A stretch of DNA of 64,000 bases from contig DIWF01000017.1 of the NCBI GenBank assembly GCA_002422545.1, positions 62,001 through 126,000 of the forward strand. Direction: 5' to 3'. The stretch comes from Firmicutes bacterium UBA6113 (lineage in GTDB: Bacteria; Bacillota; Clostridia; Tissierellales; Sedimentibacteraceae). How positions within the stretch are numbered: the first letter of the stretch is position 1; every line of letters starts with the position of its first letter. The translations under genes and the position numbers were made by a program. Below are positions 32,833-41,367 of this stretch, piece by piece. The notes under the pieces are model-generated. The model searched no databases, was not told where the DNA came from, and saw only the letters and a program-made list of their open reading frames with translations.

Positions 32833-34896
32833 TTAACAATCTGTTTCAGCACTGCTAAGCTCATCATTATCATCATTATCATCATATACTTCAGCAACAT
32901 CAATGTTTTGAGAAGCCTTGTGTACATTTCTTATTTTTATATTCTCAATAAGACCCTTGAGGACTGCTGCCTGACTGCTCAGCTCCTGGCTTGCTGCTGC
33001 GCTTTCTTCTGCAGTTGCTGAGTTTGTCTGCACAACAGATGAAATTTGTTCTATGCCTGAGTTTATTTGCGTTGCACCTAAAGCCTGTTGCTGTGAAGCC
33101 TCTGCTATGCTTTCTACTATTGAAACTGTTTCATTTGTTTTATTGACAATCATTTTAAATGATTCAACAGTTTCATCTGCTATTTTTGCTCCCTTTGAAA
33201 TAGCATTCAGTGAATTTTCAATGAGCTGGGTTGTATTTTTAGCTGCTTCAGCACTTTTTGATGCAAGATTTCTGACTTCATCGGCTACAACTGCAAATCC
33301 CTTGCCTGCAGAGCCTGCTCTTGCAGCTTCAACTGCAGCATTCAGTGCAAGAATGTTTGTCTGGAACGCAATGTCTTCAATTGCCTTTATTATTTTTCCG
33401 ATTTGAACAGACGAACTGTTGATTTCATCCATTGCTTCAATCATGAGCTCCATATATTTTGTTCCGTTGTTAACATCTGATGCAGTTTCTTCAGATATTA
33501 TTTTCGCCTGCTGAGCGCTTTTTGCATTTGATATAATCTGTTCGGTAATTTCATTTATTGTTGCTGCCAATTCCTCTATAGAGCTTGCCTGCTCAGTCGC
33601 TCCTTGAGTGAGAACCTGAGAACCTTCCGCAACTTCTTCCGAACCGCTGGCCACTTGTTCTGCACTTATGTTTATGTTCTTGAATATGTAATTTAATGAT
33701 TTTATGATCTGTACAACAGAATCTTTAATAGGTTTAAAATCCCCTAAATATTCCTTGTCCACAAATTGAGTCAAATCTCCGCTTACAATTTCTCCAAGAT
33801 GATGTGATATATCCTGTATGATTGCATTAAGTTCGACTATTGTCTTTTCCAAGGAATTTAAAAGCACTGCTGTTTCATCCTTGCTTTTTGTTTTTGGAAC
33901 CTCAGTGTGCAAATCACCCTCAGACAAAAGCTTCAACCTCTGGGCACATGCAATTATTGGATCTGCAATTTTGTTTGCCATTCTAAAACCAAGGAATGCT
34001 GATATCAATATGGACAATAACCCCAGAATAACTGTTGCAATAACGCTGAAATTTGTGCTTTTCATATATTCGTCCTGGGGAACATCAATGAGCATTGCCC
34101 AGCCTTCTGTTCCTTCAATTGGTGAATAAGACAACATGTTTTTAGTCCCGTTGTTTACATATGTTCCAAAGCTTGTTTCACCATTGAGCATTTTTTGCTC
34201 AAGCGAAGCTAATTCTGCATTGCTACCGTCAGTCTGGTTGTTTAAAATTACATTTTCAAGATTTAAAACCTTGTCATATTCAGGATGTCCTATTATATAT
34301 CCTTCCTTGTCAATAATAGAAGCAAAGCCAGCTTCTCCAATAACAACCTGGGATGCAATGTCGGTCAAAGTTTTTCCATCTATTTTTACTATAACAACTC
34401 CTTCTACAGTTGAGCCGTAAATGCCGTCTTTCCAAAGAGGTGCAGACACAATATAGTACATTTCAAATGTTGCTGAATCAAACTGCGCATCAGTTACATA
34501 CACTTCTCCATTCATTGAAGCAGCATAGTAATCCATGTGCTTAACAATTTCTGTTCCTGATGAAGATACGACAAATCCTTCCTTATTAGCAATGTTTATG
34601 TCTTTTAAACCATGCATTGTTATTCTTTCATTGAAAATTTTGCTTTTCTCTTCCTGAGTTATGTCTTCACTAGTTAGCTGAGAAAGCAATCCTACTTCAG
34701 CTGCTATTGTTTTGTAACCTTCAAGTCTCATTGTCACAACATCTGCAGATGATGATGCAATTTCCTGCATTGTTTCCTCAAGCGTGTCAAATGTTACCTT
34801 GTAAGTAAGATATGAAGAAACTCCACCAATTGCTATAACTACCACCAATATTATTACCGTAATGTTTAAAAACATTTTCCGTTTAATGCTGTTCAT
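32833..34896 (-). CDS. methyl-accepting chemotaxis protein (type A receptor 1)
   Basis: A 687-residue chemoreceptor. TM1 (about 9-30) and TM2 (about 280-303) flank a dCache-type sensor with the usual APLWKDGIYGSTVEGVVIV block. A HAMP region (about 304-356) and the cytoplasmic signalling rod follow. The conserved tip is QTNILALNAAVEAARAGSAG. No CheR-docking pentapeptide is seen at the C-terminus. It is third in a sigma-D operon after the EAL and hemerythrin genes (30 bp after the latter). It is paralogous to the receptor at 41368-43575. Confidence 0.93.
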   Translation of the reverse strand: MNSIKRKMFLNITVIILVVVIAIGGVSSYLTYKVTFDTLEETMQEIASSSADVVTMRLEGYKTIAAEVGLLSQLTSEDITQEEKSKIFNERITMHGLKDINIANKEGFVVSSSGTEIVKHMDYYAASMNGEVYVTDAQFDSATFEMYYIVSAPLWKDGIYGSTVEGVVIVKIDGKTLTDIASQVVIGEAGFASIIDKEGYIIGHPEYDKVLNLENVILNNQTDGSNAELASLEQKMLNGETSFGTYVNNGTKNMLSYSPIEGTEGWAMLIDVPQDEYMKSTNFSVIATVILGLLSILISAFLGFRMANKIADPIIACAQRLKLLSEGDLHTEVPKTKSKDETAVLLNSLEKTIVELNAIIQDISHHLGEIVSGDLTQFVDKEYLGDFKPIKDSVVQIIKSLNYIFKNINISAEQVASGSEEVAEGSQVLTQGATEQASSIEELAATINEITEQIISNAKSAQQAKIISEETASDVNNGTKYMELMIEAMDEINSSSVQIGKIIKAIEDIAFQTNILALNAAVEAARAGSAGKGFAVVADEVRNLASKSAEAAKNTTQLIENSLNAISKGAKIADETVESFKMIVNKTNETVSIVESIAEASQQQALGATQINSGIEQISSVVQTNSATAEESAAASQELSSQAAVLKGLIENIKIRNVHKASQNIDVAEVYDDNDDNDELSSAETDC

Positions 34897-34926
34897 GCTA
34901 ACCCCCTGTAAGTCAGTTATTTTTTA

Positions 34927-35328
34927 TTATTTATTCATTATATGTGCTGCAACTTTCTTGTCTTCTGTTTTAATGTGGTTTATAAGCCATCCTCCCACAG
35001 AAGAGTTCACTTTTGCAACCAGCTGTATGGTTGCACCGCTTCCCTTGAATTCATCGGCTATGTTTTTTACCGTAGACTTAAACGCCTCATGCTTTTCCTT
35101 GTGAGCTTTGTAATCAGGATAAGATGATTTTAACTGCAGTATTTCTTCATCAGCAAAATGCTTTACAACATAATCCTGCAAAAAATTAAGTGTCTTTGCT
35201 ACTTCGTTTCTTCCTTTCCCCTGGCTGCATGCTTCTAAAAGTTCATTGATTGCATTTATCAATGATTTATGCTGCGAGTCAATTGATGGATTTCCTGTTT
35301 CTAATGATTTGTCCCAGCTGTATGCCAT
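34927..35328 (-). CDS. bacteriohemerythrin (complete ligand set)
   Basis: A 133-residue hemerythrin-like di-iron, oxygen-binding protein. All seven expected iron ligands are present: His20 (DSQHKSL), His57 and Glu61 (HFADEE), His76 and His80 (AHKEKHEAF), His118 and Asp123 (HIKTED). In anaerobes such proteins can bind, deliver or scavenge O2. It lies between an EAL gene (28 bp) and a chemoreceptor gene (30 bp), so a link to O2-guided motility or second-messenger control is plausible but inferred. Confidence 0.94.
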   Translation of the reverse strand: MAYSWDKSLETGNPSIDSQHKSLINAINELLEACSQGKGRNEVAKTLNFLQDYVVKHFADEEILQLKSSYPDYKAHKEKHEAFKSTVKNIADEFKGSGATIQLVAKVNSSVGGWLINHIKTEDKKVAAHIMNK

Positions 35329-35356
35329 GATTTTACCTCTTCTTTTTAAATTTTAC

Positions 35357-36937
35357 TTAATTATAATAGTTTGTTTTTCCGTTGCTGATAAGTTTTTCAT
35401 ATTCATCTGCAGGTTTTGGTTTTGAAAAAATAAACCCCTGTGCCATGTCGCATCCTGTTTTCTTTAAAAAATCCACCTGCAAATTTGTTTCAACACCTTC
35501 TGAAACAACATTAAGCTTAAGTTTTTTTGCAATATTTACAATATTGTCCACTATTATCTGAGAGCTGTTTTCTTCAATGCGATTTAAAAATATTTTGTCC
35601 AATTTCAAGGTGTCAATGGGCATTTCCTTTAAAAGCCCAAGGCTTGAATAACCTGATCCAAAATCATCCATGGATATTTCAAATCCTTCATTCTTGAAAT
35701 TTTTCATCACTGTAAAAATACTTTCTTCATTATCGTTGTTGAAAACCACCGATTCGGTTATTTCAATTTCAACAAGATTGTCCGGTATGTTGTATTTTTC
35801 CTTGATCCTGTTATATTCCTGAACAAAATCAGTATTTAAAAAATGAATCCTTGAAACATTGACTGAAACAGGAACAACATCATATCCGCTGCCAATCCAT
35901 TTCTTCATGTTGATGCACACCTGTTCAAAGACATACTTGTCCAGGTTAATAATGAAACCGTTTTTCTCAAAAATTGGTATGAACTTCACTGGACTTAAGA
36001 GCCCAAGCTCCGGGTGATTCCATCTGACAAGTGCTTCTGCACCGGATAAATTTCCGTCTTTCAAATTGACTTTTGGTTGGTAGTACACCTTAAACTCATT
36101 GTTGTCCAACGCCTTGTGCATTTCATCTTCAATTCTTCTTATTTCTATGAGATTATTGCCTATGCTTTCATTGTAAATGGCATATTCACTGTTATAACCG
36201 TTCTTCAGGTGATTTTTTGCAAATTCAGCTCTATCGATGGCAACTCTAATATCAAGCTCATTGTTATAAATAAAATAAATTCCCATATTGACTGCAGGTT
36301 TTATTTTAATTTTTTTCCAAATGCTTAAATATTCTATTTTATTAGAAATATTAAGCATTCTTTCAATCAGCTCACTTTGTTCTTCATATTCGAACAATAC
36401 AAAAAAATTATCTCCCTCAGCTTTTCCAAACACTTCAGCTTGAAGTTCTTTTGTAAATATCTTGCATATTTTCTTAAGGATGTCATCACCAACCTTGTAG
36501 CCCACACTGTTGTTGATTATGGTAAACTTTTTAATATCATAATGGATTAATGCATACTTTTTTTCAATGTTATTGTTTATCCGCTCTTCTGCATCTTTTA
36601 TGAACTTGAATTTATTTCTTACGTTAAATACCAAATCCATAGCTTCAGTATTTATGTCTTTGTTCAATCTTCCATTATAACTTTTAAAATATCTTATAAC
36701 TTTCCTTATAATGAAATAAAATCCTATCTCCAATACTATAAAGACAAAATTGAATACAAGTAAAAACTTGTCTCTTAATGTTATATACTCTCCCGGAGAA
36801 AACAAATCAAGTGTTGCAAGAATCATTATTGCAGTGCAGAAGGCTGCTCCAATAACATAATACCGAACAAATGGTTTGAACTTGGAAATTTCATCATTAT
36901 TAATTTTCTTCACCTCCTGTACTGTTATAATCTCCAT
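35357..36937 (-). CDS. membrane EAL-domain c-di-GMP phosphodiesterase with degenerate GGDEF
   Basis: Two membrane helices (about 25-44 and 56-80) precede a GGDEF-like domain whose signature is EGDNF (174-178), so cyclase activity is doubtful. The EAL domain (about 285-520) has EALVRW, DDFGSGYSSLG, KLDKIF and SEGVET intact, so c-di-GMP hydrolysis is likely. Start is uncertain. The ATG at 36937 has no ribosome binding site and sits where the sigma-D transcript should begin. AGGAGGTGA lies inside the frame, 8 nt before an ATT codon at 36904 (KINN... would begin at its Ile). Either a leaderless AUG or an AUU start is implied. Confidence 0.9.
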   Translation of the reverse strand: MEIITVQEVKKINNDEISKFKPFVRYYVIGAAFCTAIMILATLDLFSPGEYITLRDKFLLVFNFVFIVLEIGFYFIIRKVIRYFKSYNGRLNKDINTEAMDLVFNVRNKFKFIKDAEERINNNIEKKYALIHYDIKKFTIINNSVGYKVGDDILKKICKIFTKELQAEVFGKAEGDNFFVLFEYEEQSELIERMLNISNKIEYLSIWKKIKIKPAVNMGIYFIYNNELDIRVAIDRAEFAKNHLKNGYNSEYAIYNESIGNNLIEIRRIEDEMHKALDNNEFKVYYQPKVNLKDGNLSGAEALVRWNHPELGLLSPVKFIPIFEKNGFIINLDKYVFEQVCINMKKWIGSGYDVVPVSVNVSRIHFLNTDFVQEYNRIKEKYNIPDNLVEIEITESVVFNNDNEESIFTVMKNFKNEGFEISMDDFGSGYSSLGLLKEMPIDTLKLDKIFLNRIEENSSQIIVDNIVNIAKKLKLNVVSEGVETNLQVDFLKKTGCDMAQGFIFSKPKPADEYEKLISNGKTNYYN

Positions 36938-36943
36938 TAAGTT

Positions 36944-36970
36944 CTATCGGCATAATTTGACAAAAGTTTA
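36944..36970 (-). promoter_or_regulatory. sigma-D promoter of EAL-hemerythrin-receptor operon
   Basis: Minus strand TAAA, 15 nt, GCCGATAG. This matches the TAAA-N15-GCCGATAT consensus at 11 of 12 fixed positions. The predicted start of transcription is at or next to the ATG at 36937. Confidence 0.82.
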
Positions 36971-37140
36971 CAAAAAAATTACCACTATTAAACTTTTTTT
37001 ATAATTTGAAACCGTTATAATATCACAGTCTCAATCACAAACTTATTAGCTCCCTCCAGTCGCATAAATTTGGATTGCGTTGCGTTTGACCTACCGCAGA
37101 TTTTTTCTTCCTTCGGTCGAAAAATCTGGGTTAGGGCATA

Positions 37141-37168
37141 AAAAAACAGGGTGCAGTAAACTGCACCC
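37141..37168 (-). terminator. flagellin terminator
   Basis: Stem GGGTGCAG/CTGCACCC, loop TTTA, then CTGTTTTTTT on the minus strand, 20 bp past the stop. A second hairpin, CAGATTTTTTC/GAAAAATCTG (37097-37128), lies further on. Confidence 0.9.
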
Positions 37169-37188
37169 ATGTATTTGTATTAATTTTA

Positions 37189-38370
37189 TTACTGTAATAA
37201 CTGTAATACGCCTTGTGGCTGTTGGTTAGCTTGAGCAAGCATTGCCTGAGCAGCTTGAGAAAGGATGTTGTTCTTAGTGTATTCCATCATTTCTTTAGCC
37301 ATGTCAACGTCTCTTATACGAGATTCAGCAGCTGTCAAGTTTTCGTTTGTAACGCCTAAGTTGTTAACTGTGTGTTCCAATCTGTTTTGTAAAGCACCCA
37401 GGTCAGCTCTTGTACCAGATACTGTGTTGATTGCATCATCAATAGCTGCTATTGCTGCATTGGCACCATCCTGTGTTGCAACACTTATTGTAGAAATAGA
37501 CAAACCTTGTGAACTCATGTCTCCAACTACCAATGATACTTGTTGGTCTTCTGAACCATTAGCACCAATTTGGAATGAAATTCCTTTGCTTGCAGCAGTA
37601 ATATCTGCTGTTACGTTTCCAGCTTCTGCTCCAGAACCGCCTTCACCAACTGCTATTGTTATTTCTAATCCTTCATATTTTTCTTTATCTGCTACTGTTG
37701 CTGTATCTGCAACATTTGCTTTTATTGTAACTATTCCACTTTTAGTTGCATCTCCATCTACAGTGAAAGTTATACCTGCAGTATTCAAGTCAGCTAATAC
37801 AGTACCGCCTATAGAAGTAATATCAAGTGTTCCTGCAGTATCAGTGTCTATTACAATATCATCAGTTGTAGCTAAATTTCCGCCTTTAATGTTAACGTTA
37901 GTAATATTAGAAGCTCCTGCAGTTATAGCAGCTGTCTCATATCCGCCTAAGTTTCCATCTAACAAGTTGATTTTATTGAAATGTGTTGAAGAAGATATTC
38001 TGTCAATTTCTGATTTTAATGCAGTAACTTCTTTGTTCAGATTTTCACGGTCAACATCATCCTGGTATGTTCCGTTTGCTGACTGAACAGCTATTTCTCT
38101 CATTCTTTGAAGAATAGCATGAGTTTCATTCAAGCCGCCTTCTGCTGTCTGAATCAAAGAAATACCGTCATTAGCATTTTGTTCAGCTTGTTCAAGACCG
38201 TTGATCTGGCCTCTCATTTTTTCTGATATAGCAAGTCCGGCAGCATCATCACCTGCTCTGTTGATTCTGTAACCTGATGATAATTTTTCCAGGTTCTTGC
38301 CTGTTGCTGTGTTGTTTGCTCCTAATTGTCTTAAAGAGTTCATTGCGTTAAGATTGTGTTGAATTCTCAT
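37189..38370 (-). CDS. hag: flagellin
   Basis: A 393-residue filament protein. The conserved N-terminal D0/D1 helices (MRIQHNLNAMNSLRQLG; KLSSGYRINRAGDDAAGLAI) and C-terminal D1/D0 (TAAESRIRDVDMAKEMMEY; QAAQAMLAQANQQPQGVLQLL) are intact. The middle (about 150-300) is a Thr/Ala/Gly-rich variable domain, the surface-exposed part. AUG follows GGAGG. A sigma-D promoter (38497-38523) and terminator make it a single-gene unit with a leader of about 120 nt. Only one flagellin gene is seen. Confidence 0.98.
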   Translation of the reverse strand: MRIQHNLNAMNSLRQLGANNTATGKNLEKLSSGYRINRAGDDAAGLAISEKMRGQINGLEQAEQNANDGISLIQTAEGGLNETHAILQRMREIAVQSANGTYQDDVDRENLNKEVTALKSEIDRISSSTHFNKINLLDGNLGGYETAAITAGASNITNVNIKGGNLATTDDIVIDTDTAGTLDITSIGGTVLADLNTAGITFTVDGDATKSGIVTIKANVADTATVADKEKYEGLEITIAVGEGGSGAEAGNVTADITAASKGISFQIGANGSEDQQVSLVVGDMSSQGLSISTISVATQDGANAAIAAIDDAINTVSGTRADLGALQNRLEHTVNNLGVTNENLTAAESRIRDVDMAKEMMEYTKNNILSQAAQAMLAQANQQPQGVLQLLQ

Positions 38371-38496
38371 TTAATTACCTCCATGTAATTTTCTCGGGAT
38401 CCTTCCCTTAATTTTGTATTACTTTTTTGTTGCTTTTTGTATTTTTAAACCGGCCGATTTTAAAAAACAATTTTTAATTTTTATCTTACAAAACAT

Positions 38497-38523
38497 ATAT
38501 CGAACGCAATTTCCATTTGTTTA
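38497..38523 (-). promoter_or_regulatory. sigma-D promoter of flagellin gene
   Basis: Minus strand TAAA, 15 nt, TTCGATAT (10 of 12 consensus positions), about 127 bp before the ATG. The TTCGATAT box differs from GCCGATAT in its first two bases. Confidence 0.72.
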
Positions 38524-38553
38524 GTATTTTATTAAAAAATTTTTAAAAAATAT

Positions 38554-40590
38554 TTAGATTTCGAATTTGTTTACCAGATCGTTGAGTATCTGAGACTGAC
38601 CTGAGAGCTCTTCGCTGTTTGCGGCGCTTGCTTCTGCCGTTGCAGCATTTTGTTGAACAACTGAGGATATTTGTTCTATTCCGCTTTTTATCTGATTTAC
38701 AGAAACTGCCTGATGTGATGAAGCCTCTGCTATTTCTGCTATGAGTTCATTTGTTTCATTGGTTTTTGAAACTATTCCGGACAGTGATTTTCCTGCTTCG
38801 CTTGCCAGAGCTGTTCCCTTGTTTATGGCGTTTATTGAATTTTCTATCAATGCCGTTGTGTGCTTAGCAGCTTCAGCTGATTTTCCTGCCAGGTTTCTCA
38901 CTTCATCTGCAACTACGGCAAAGCCCTTGCCTGCAGAACCTGCTCTAGCTGCTTCAACTGCTGCGTTCAATGCAAGTATGTTTGTCTGGAAAGCTATGTC
39001 ATCAATAACTTTTATTATTTTGTTAATTTCTTTTGAAGTGTTGCTTATTTCATCCATTGCTGCAAGCATTTGATTCATCTGCTCATTTCCTCTTTCAACT
39101 TCACCGGATGCTTCCTTAGCCTTGTTTCCTGCGCTTTCTGCATGTTCCGCATTGTTTGCGATTGTCTGGTAAATCTCGTTTATTTCTGCTGAAAGCTCTT
39201 CGATGGCGCTTGCCTGTTCTGTTGTTCCCTGAGCGAGAACTTGTGCACTGCTTGATACATGTTCTGCATTCATGTTTATTGATTCAGATGATTCCTTGAT
39301 TTTTCCTATTGTGTCCTTCAATGTGTTTGACATGGAGAGAAGTGCAGATTTTAACTTCGCAAATTCGCCTTCATAGTCATTTTGAAATTCCACATTTAAC
39401 TTTCCTTCTGCCATTTCATTAAGCACATTTACGCTTTCATCTATATAAGTTATGTATGATTTAAGACGTCCTGTCAAACTTCCTATTGAATGTGCAAGTT
39501 CGCCAATTTCATCGCTGCTTTTTATGTCTATATCCACATCTAGTTCACCTTCTGCAAGCTTGTTTGTAATGCCTGTAATCTTTTTGATTGGTTTTGTAAC
39601 AATGCCTACAATTATGAACATAGCTGCAGACAACAGAACAATTGTCAAAATATATATTATTGTTATTAATTTTGTAAGATCTCTGGTGTTTGACATGAAT
39701 TCATCTCTTGGAATTGCCGAAACAACTTTCCATCCTGTATCTCCTACGACGACTGTATTTCCCATGTATTCATTATCATTGTAAGTATATTGAATGACTT
39801 CTTCATTTAAATCTTCCGCTGATTTAAGAATGTTTTCGCTTACACCAATATCCTTGAATAATTTTAAAACATTGTCCGCATCCTTATGAGATGTTATGAC
39901 ATCACCTTCTGTCAAAAGAGTAAAATATCCGTTTTCTCCAAGTTTGTAATCTCCTACAACCTGCGACAATTTGTCTATGGTTATGTCAATACCGGTCAAA
40001 CCCACTATTTTACCTTCTGCATGAACAGGTGCAGTAATAGTTATGACCATGCTTCCTGTTGCAGCATCAACATAAGGTTCTGTGATGCATGTAACATCAT
40101 CTGTCATGGTTTTATAATACTCTCTTGTTTTCAAATCAAAGGATGCATCGGATACTCCGCTTAGATCATCCACATAATATGACGGGTCAGCTTCAGCTAT
40201 ATATGCTGAAAGCATTACGTCGCTGTTTGACTTTTGCGTGTCTATCAATGTATTTCTGAGTATTTCATATCCATCTACACTTGGAATGTAGTCACCTGGT
40301 TCTGCATCCAGCAAAAAATTCTGTATGTTTTTATCCTGTGCCATTTGCTTTGCAATTGTAATGTAGTGATCAAAAAACAACTCTGCATCTTTACTTACAC
40401 TTTGGGATGTTTCACTCAATATTTTCTTCTCATTTTCTGTGAGCCGGCTGTTTATGGTTGTGCTCAGCACAATTCCTGTTAACGTTAACAATAGTGTGCT
40501 GCCAATAAATAAAACCATCACAAGTTTTGTTTTTATGCTCTTAGCAGCGGTTCCTTTAGTTACATTATTTTTGCCATTTATCCCTTTCAT
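38554..40590 (-). CDS. methyl-accepting chemotaxis protein (type B receptor 1)
   Basis: A 678-residue receptor from the ATG at 40590, which has AAGGAGGG upstream; an in-frame extension to 40641 has no site and would overlap the promoter. TM1 (about 22-45) and TM2 (about 310-335) flank a dCache sensor (TREYYKTMTDDVTCITEPYVD; TGLTGIDITIDKLS, an amino-acid-type Cache pattern). HAMP and a signalling domain with QTNILALNAAVEAARAGSAG follow. It is closely similar to the receptor at 43726-45750 throughout, the signalling half being nearly identical. Confidence 0.93.
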   Translation of the reverse strand: MKGINGKNNVTKGTAAKSIKTKLVMVLFIGSTLLLTLTGIVLSTTINSRLTENEKKILSETSQSVSKDAELFFDHYITIAKQMAQDKNIQNFLLDAEPGDYIPSVDGYEILRNTLIDTQKSNSDVMLSAYIAEADPSYYVDDLSGVSDASFDLKTREYYKTMTDDVTCITEPYVDAATGSMVITITAPVHAEGKIVGLTGIDITIDKLSQVVGDYKLGENGYFTLLTEGDVITSHKDADNVLKLFKDIGVSENILKSAEDLNEEVIQYTYNDNEYMGNTVVVGDTGWKVVSAIPRDEFMSNTRDLTKLITIIYILTIVLLSAAMFIIVGIVTKPIKKITGITNKLAEGELDVDIDIKSSDEIGELAHSIGSLTGRLKSYITYIDESVNVLNEMAEGKLNVEFQNDYEGEFAKLKSALLSMSNTLKDTIGKIKESSESINMNAEHVSSSAQVLAQGTTEQASAIEELSAEINEIYQTIANNAEHAESAGNKAKEASGEVERGNEQMNQMLAAMDEISNTSKEINKIIKVIDDIAFQTNILALNAAVEAARAGSAGKGFAVVADEVRNLAGKSAEAAKHTTALIENSINAINKGTALASEAGKSLSGIVSKTNETNELIAEIAEASSHQAVSVNQIKSGIEQISSVVQQNAATAEASAANSEELSGQSQILNDLVNKFEI

Positions 40591-40621
40591 TTTTCCCTCC
40601 TTAAAAACGAATACAATATAT

Positions 40622-40648
40622 TTATCGGATTTATATAGCAAAAATTTA
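40622..40648 (-). promoter_or_regulatory. sigma-D promoter of type B receptor 1 gene
   Basis: Minus strand TAAA, 15 nt, TCCGATAA, about 32 bp before the ATG at 40590. Confidence 0.75.
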
Positions 40649-40786
40649 CCATTTTTTTATAAATATAAAAAAGTGACGATTAGCAACTAAAGGTGTAACT
40701 ATGTCTACCATTTGCGTATATCGATATGCTTTTGTTCTTCAATTCAAAACGAAACTTACGTCATTTATATAATTAAACTTTATGCG

Positions 40787-40827
40787 CAAAAAAACGGACC
40801 ATTAAGTTAACTAAACTAATGACCCGT
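40787..40827 (-). terminator. terminator after second hemerythrin gene
   Basis: ACGGGTCATTA pairs with TAATGGTCCGT on the minus strand using two G-U pairs, then TTTTTTT. The G-U pairs become mismatches on the plus strand, so it is directional. Confidence 0.82.
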
Positions 40828-40841
40828 CTAATATTAATATA

Positions 40842-41246
40842 TTATTTTTGACTTTTAGCGAATTCACCTATTTTTTTGTCTGCTTGTGAAATGTGTTTAG
40901 TGAGCCAGTCCAAAATAAACTGGTTTGAATTCAATATGACAGTTAAATTTACACCGTCTTTTTCATATTCACTTCTCAATTCTTTAAGCTTTTTGATGAA
41001 TCCTTCATGCATTTGTTTTTGCGAGCTTAATTCAGGATAATTAATGCTTTGCATGTAGCGTTCCTCATCCTTGAAATGCGTCCTAGTGTAATCATCTAGA
41101 AAGTCAAACATTTTGACTATATATTCCTTTGATTTTCCGCTTTTCCCTGCTTCGAAAAGCTGGTCAGCTTTCTCAAACCACTTTTTATGTTGCTGATCAA
41201 TCAAATCAACCCCAACTTCTAAATTTTTTGTCCACAATAAAGCCAT
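40842..41246 (-). CDS. bacteriohemerythrin with one altered iron ligand
   Basis: A 134-residue hemerythrin-like protein collinear with the one at 34927-35328. His20, His57, Glu61, His80, His118 and Asp123 are kept, but the residue at 76 is Gln (SSQKQMHEGF) where the other protein has His. One iron may therefore have an open or altered site. The ATG at 41246 is chosen because GGAGG lies 5 nt before it; the frame extends upstream without a site. It lies 121 bp downstream of a type A receptor gene and probably shares its transcript. Confidence 0.9.
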   Translation of the reverse strand: MALLWTKNLEVGVDLIDQQHKKWFEKADQLFEAGKSGKSKEYIVKMFDFLDDYTRTHFKDEERYMQSINYPELSSQKQMHEGFIKKLKELRSEYEKDGVNLTVILNSNQFILDWLTKHISQADKKIGEFAKSQK

Positions 41247-41367
41247 ATGAGCCTCCAAATATTTTATTATGTAGGAAAAATTCCTCCATTGTCTATAAGA
41301 ATTCAAAATTCCATACTTGTGGTTTATACCCTGATTTTTCAATTATTAATCATATATTTGATGACTT

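Noticed and set aside
36820..36892. Short out-of-frame ATG ORF (MMKFPSS..., 23 codons) after the AGGAGGTGA in the EAL gene
   Set aside because: It is 15 nt from the Shine-Dalgarno sequence and lies wholly within the EAL coding frame; more likely chance than a leader peptide.
37055..37140. Structured stretch downstream of flagellin considered as a c-di-GMP riboswitch
   Set aside because: It lies after the flagellin stop, not before a gene on that strand, and lacks the conserved GEMM core; probably extra hairpins or a repeat.
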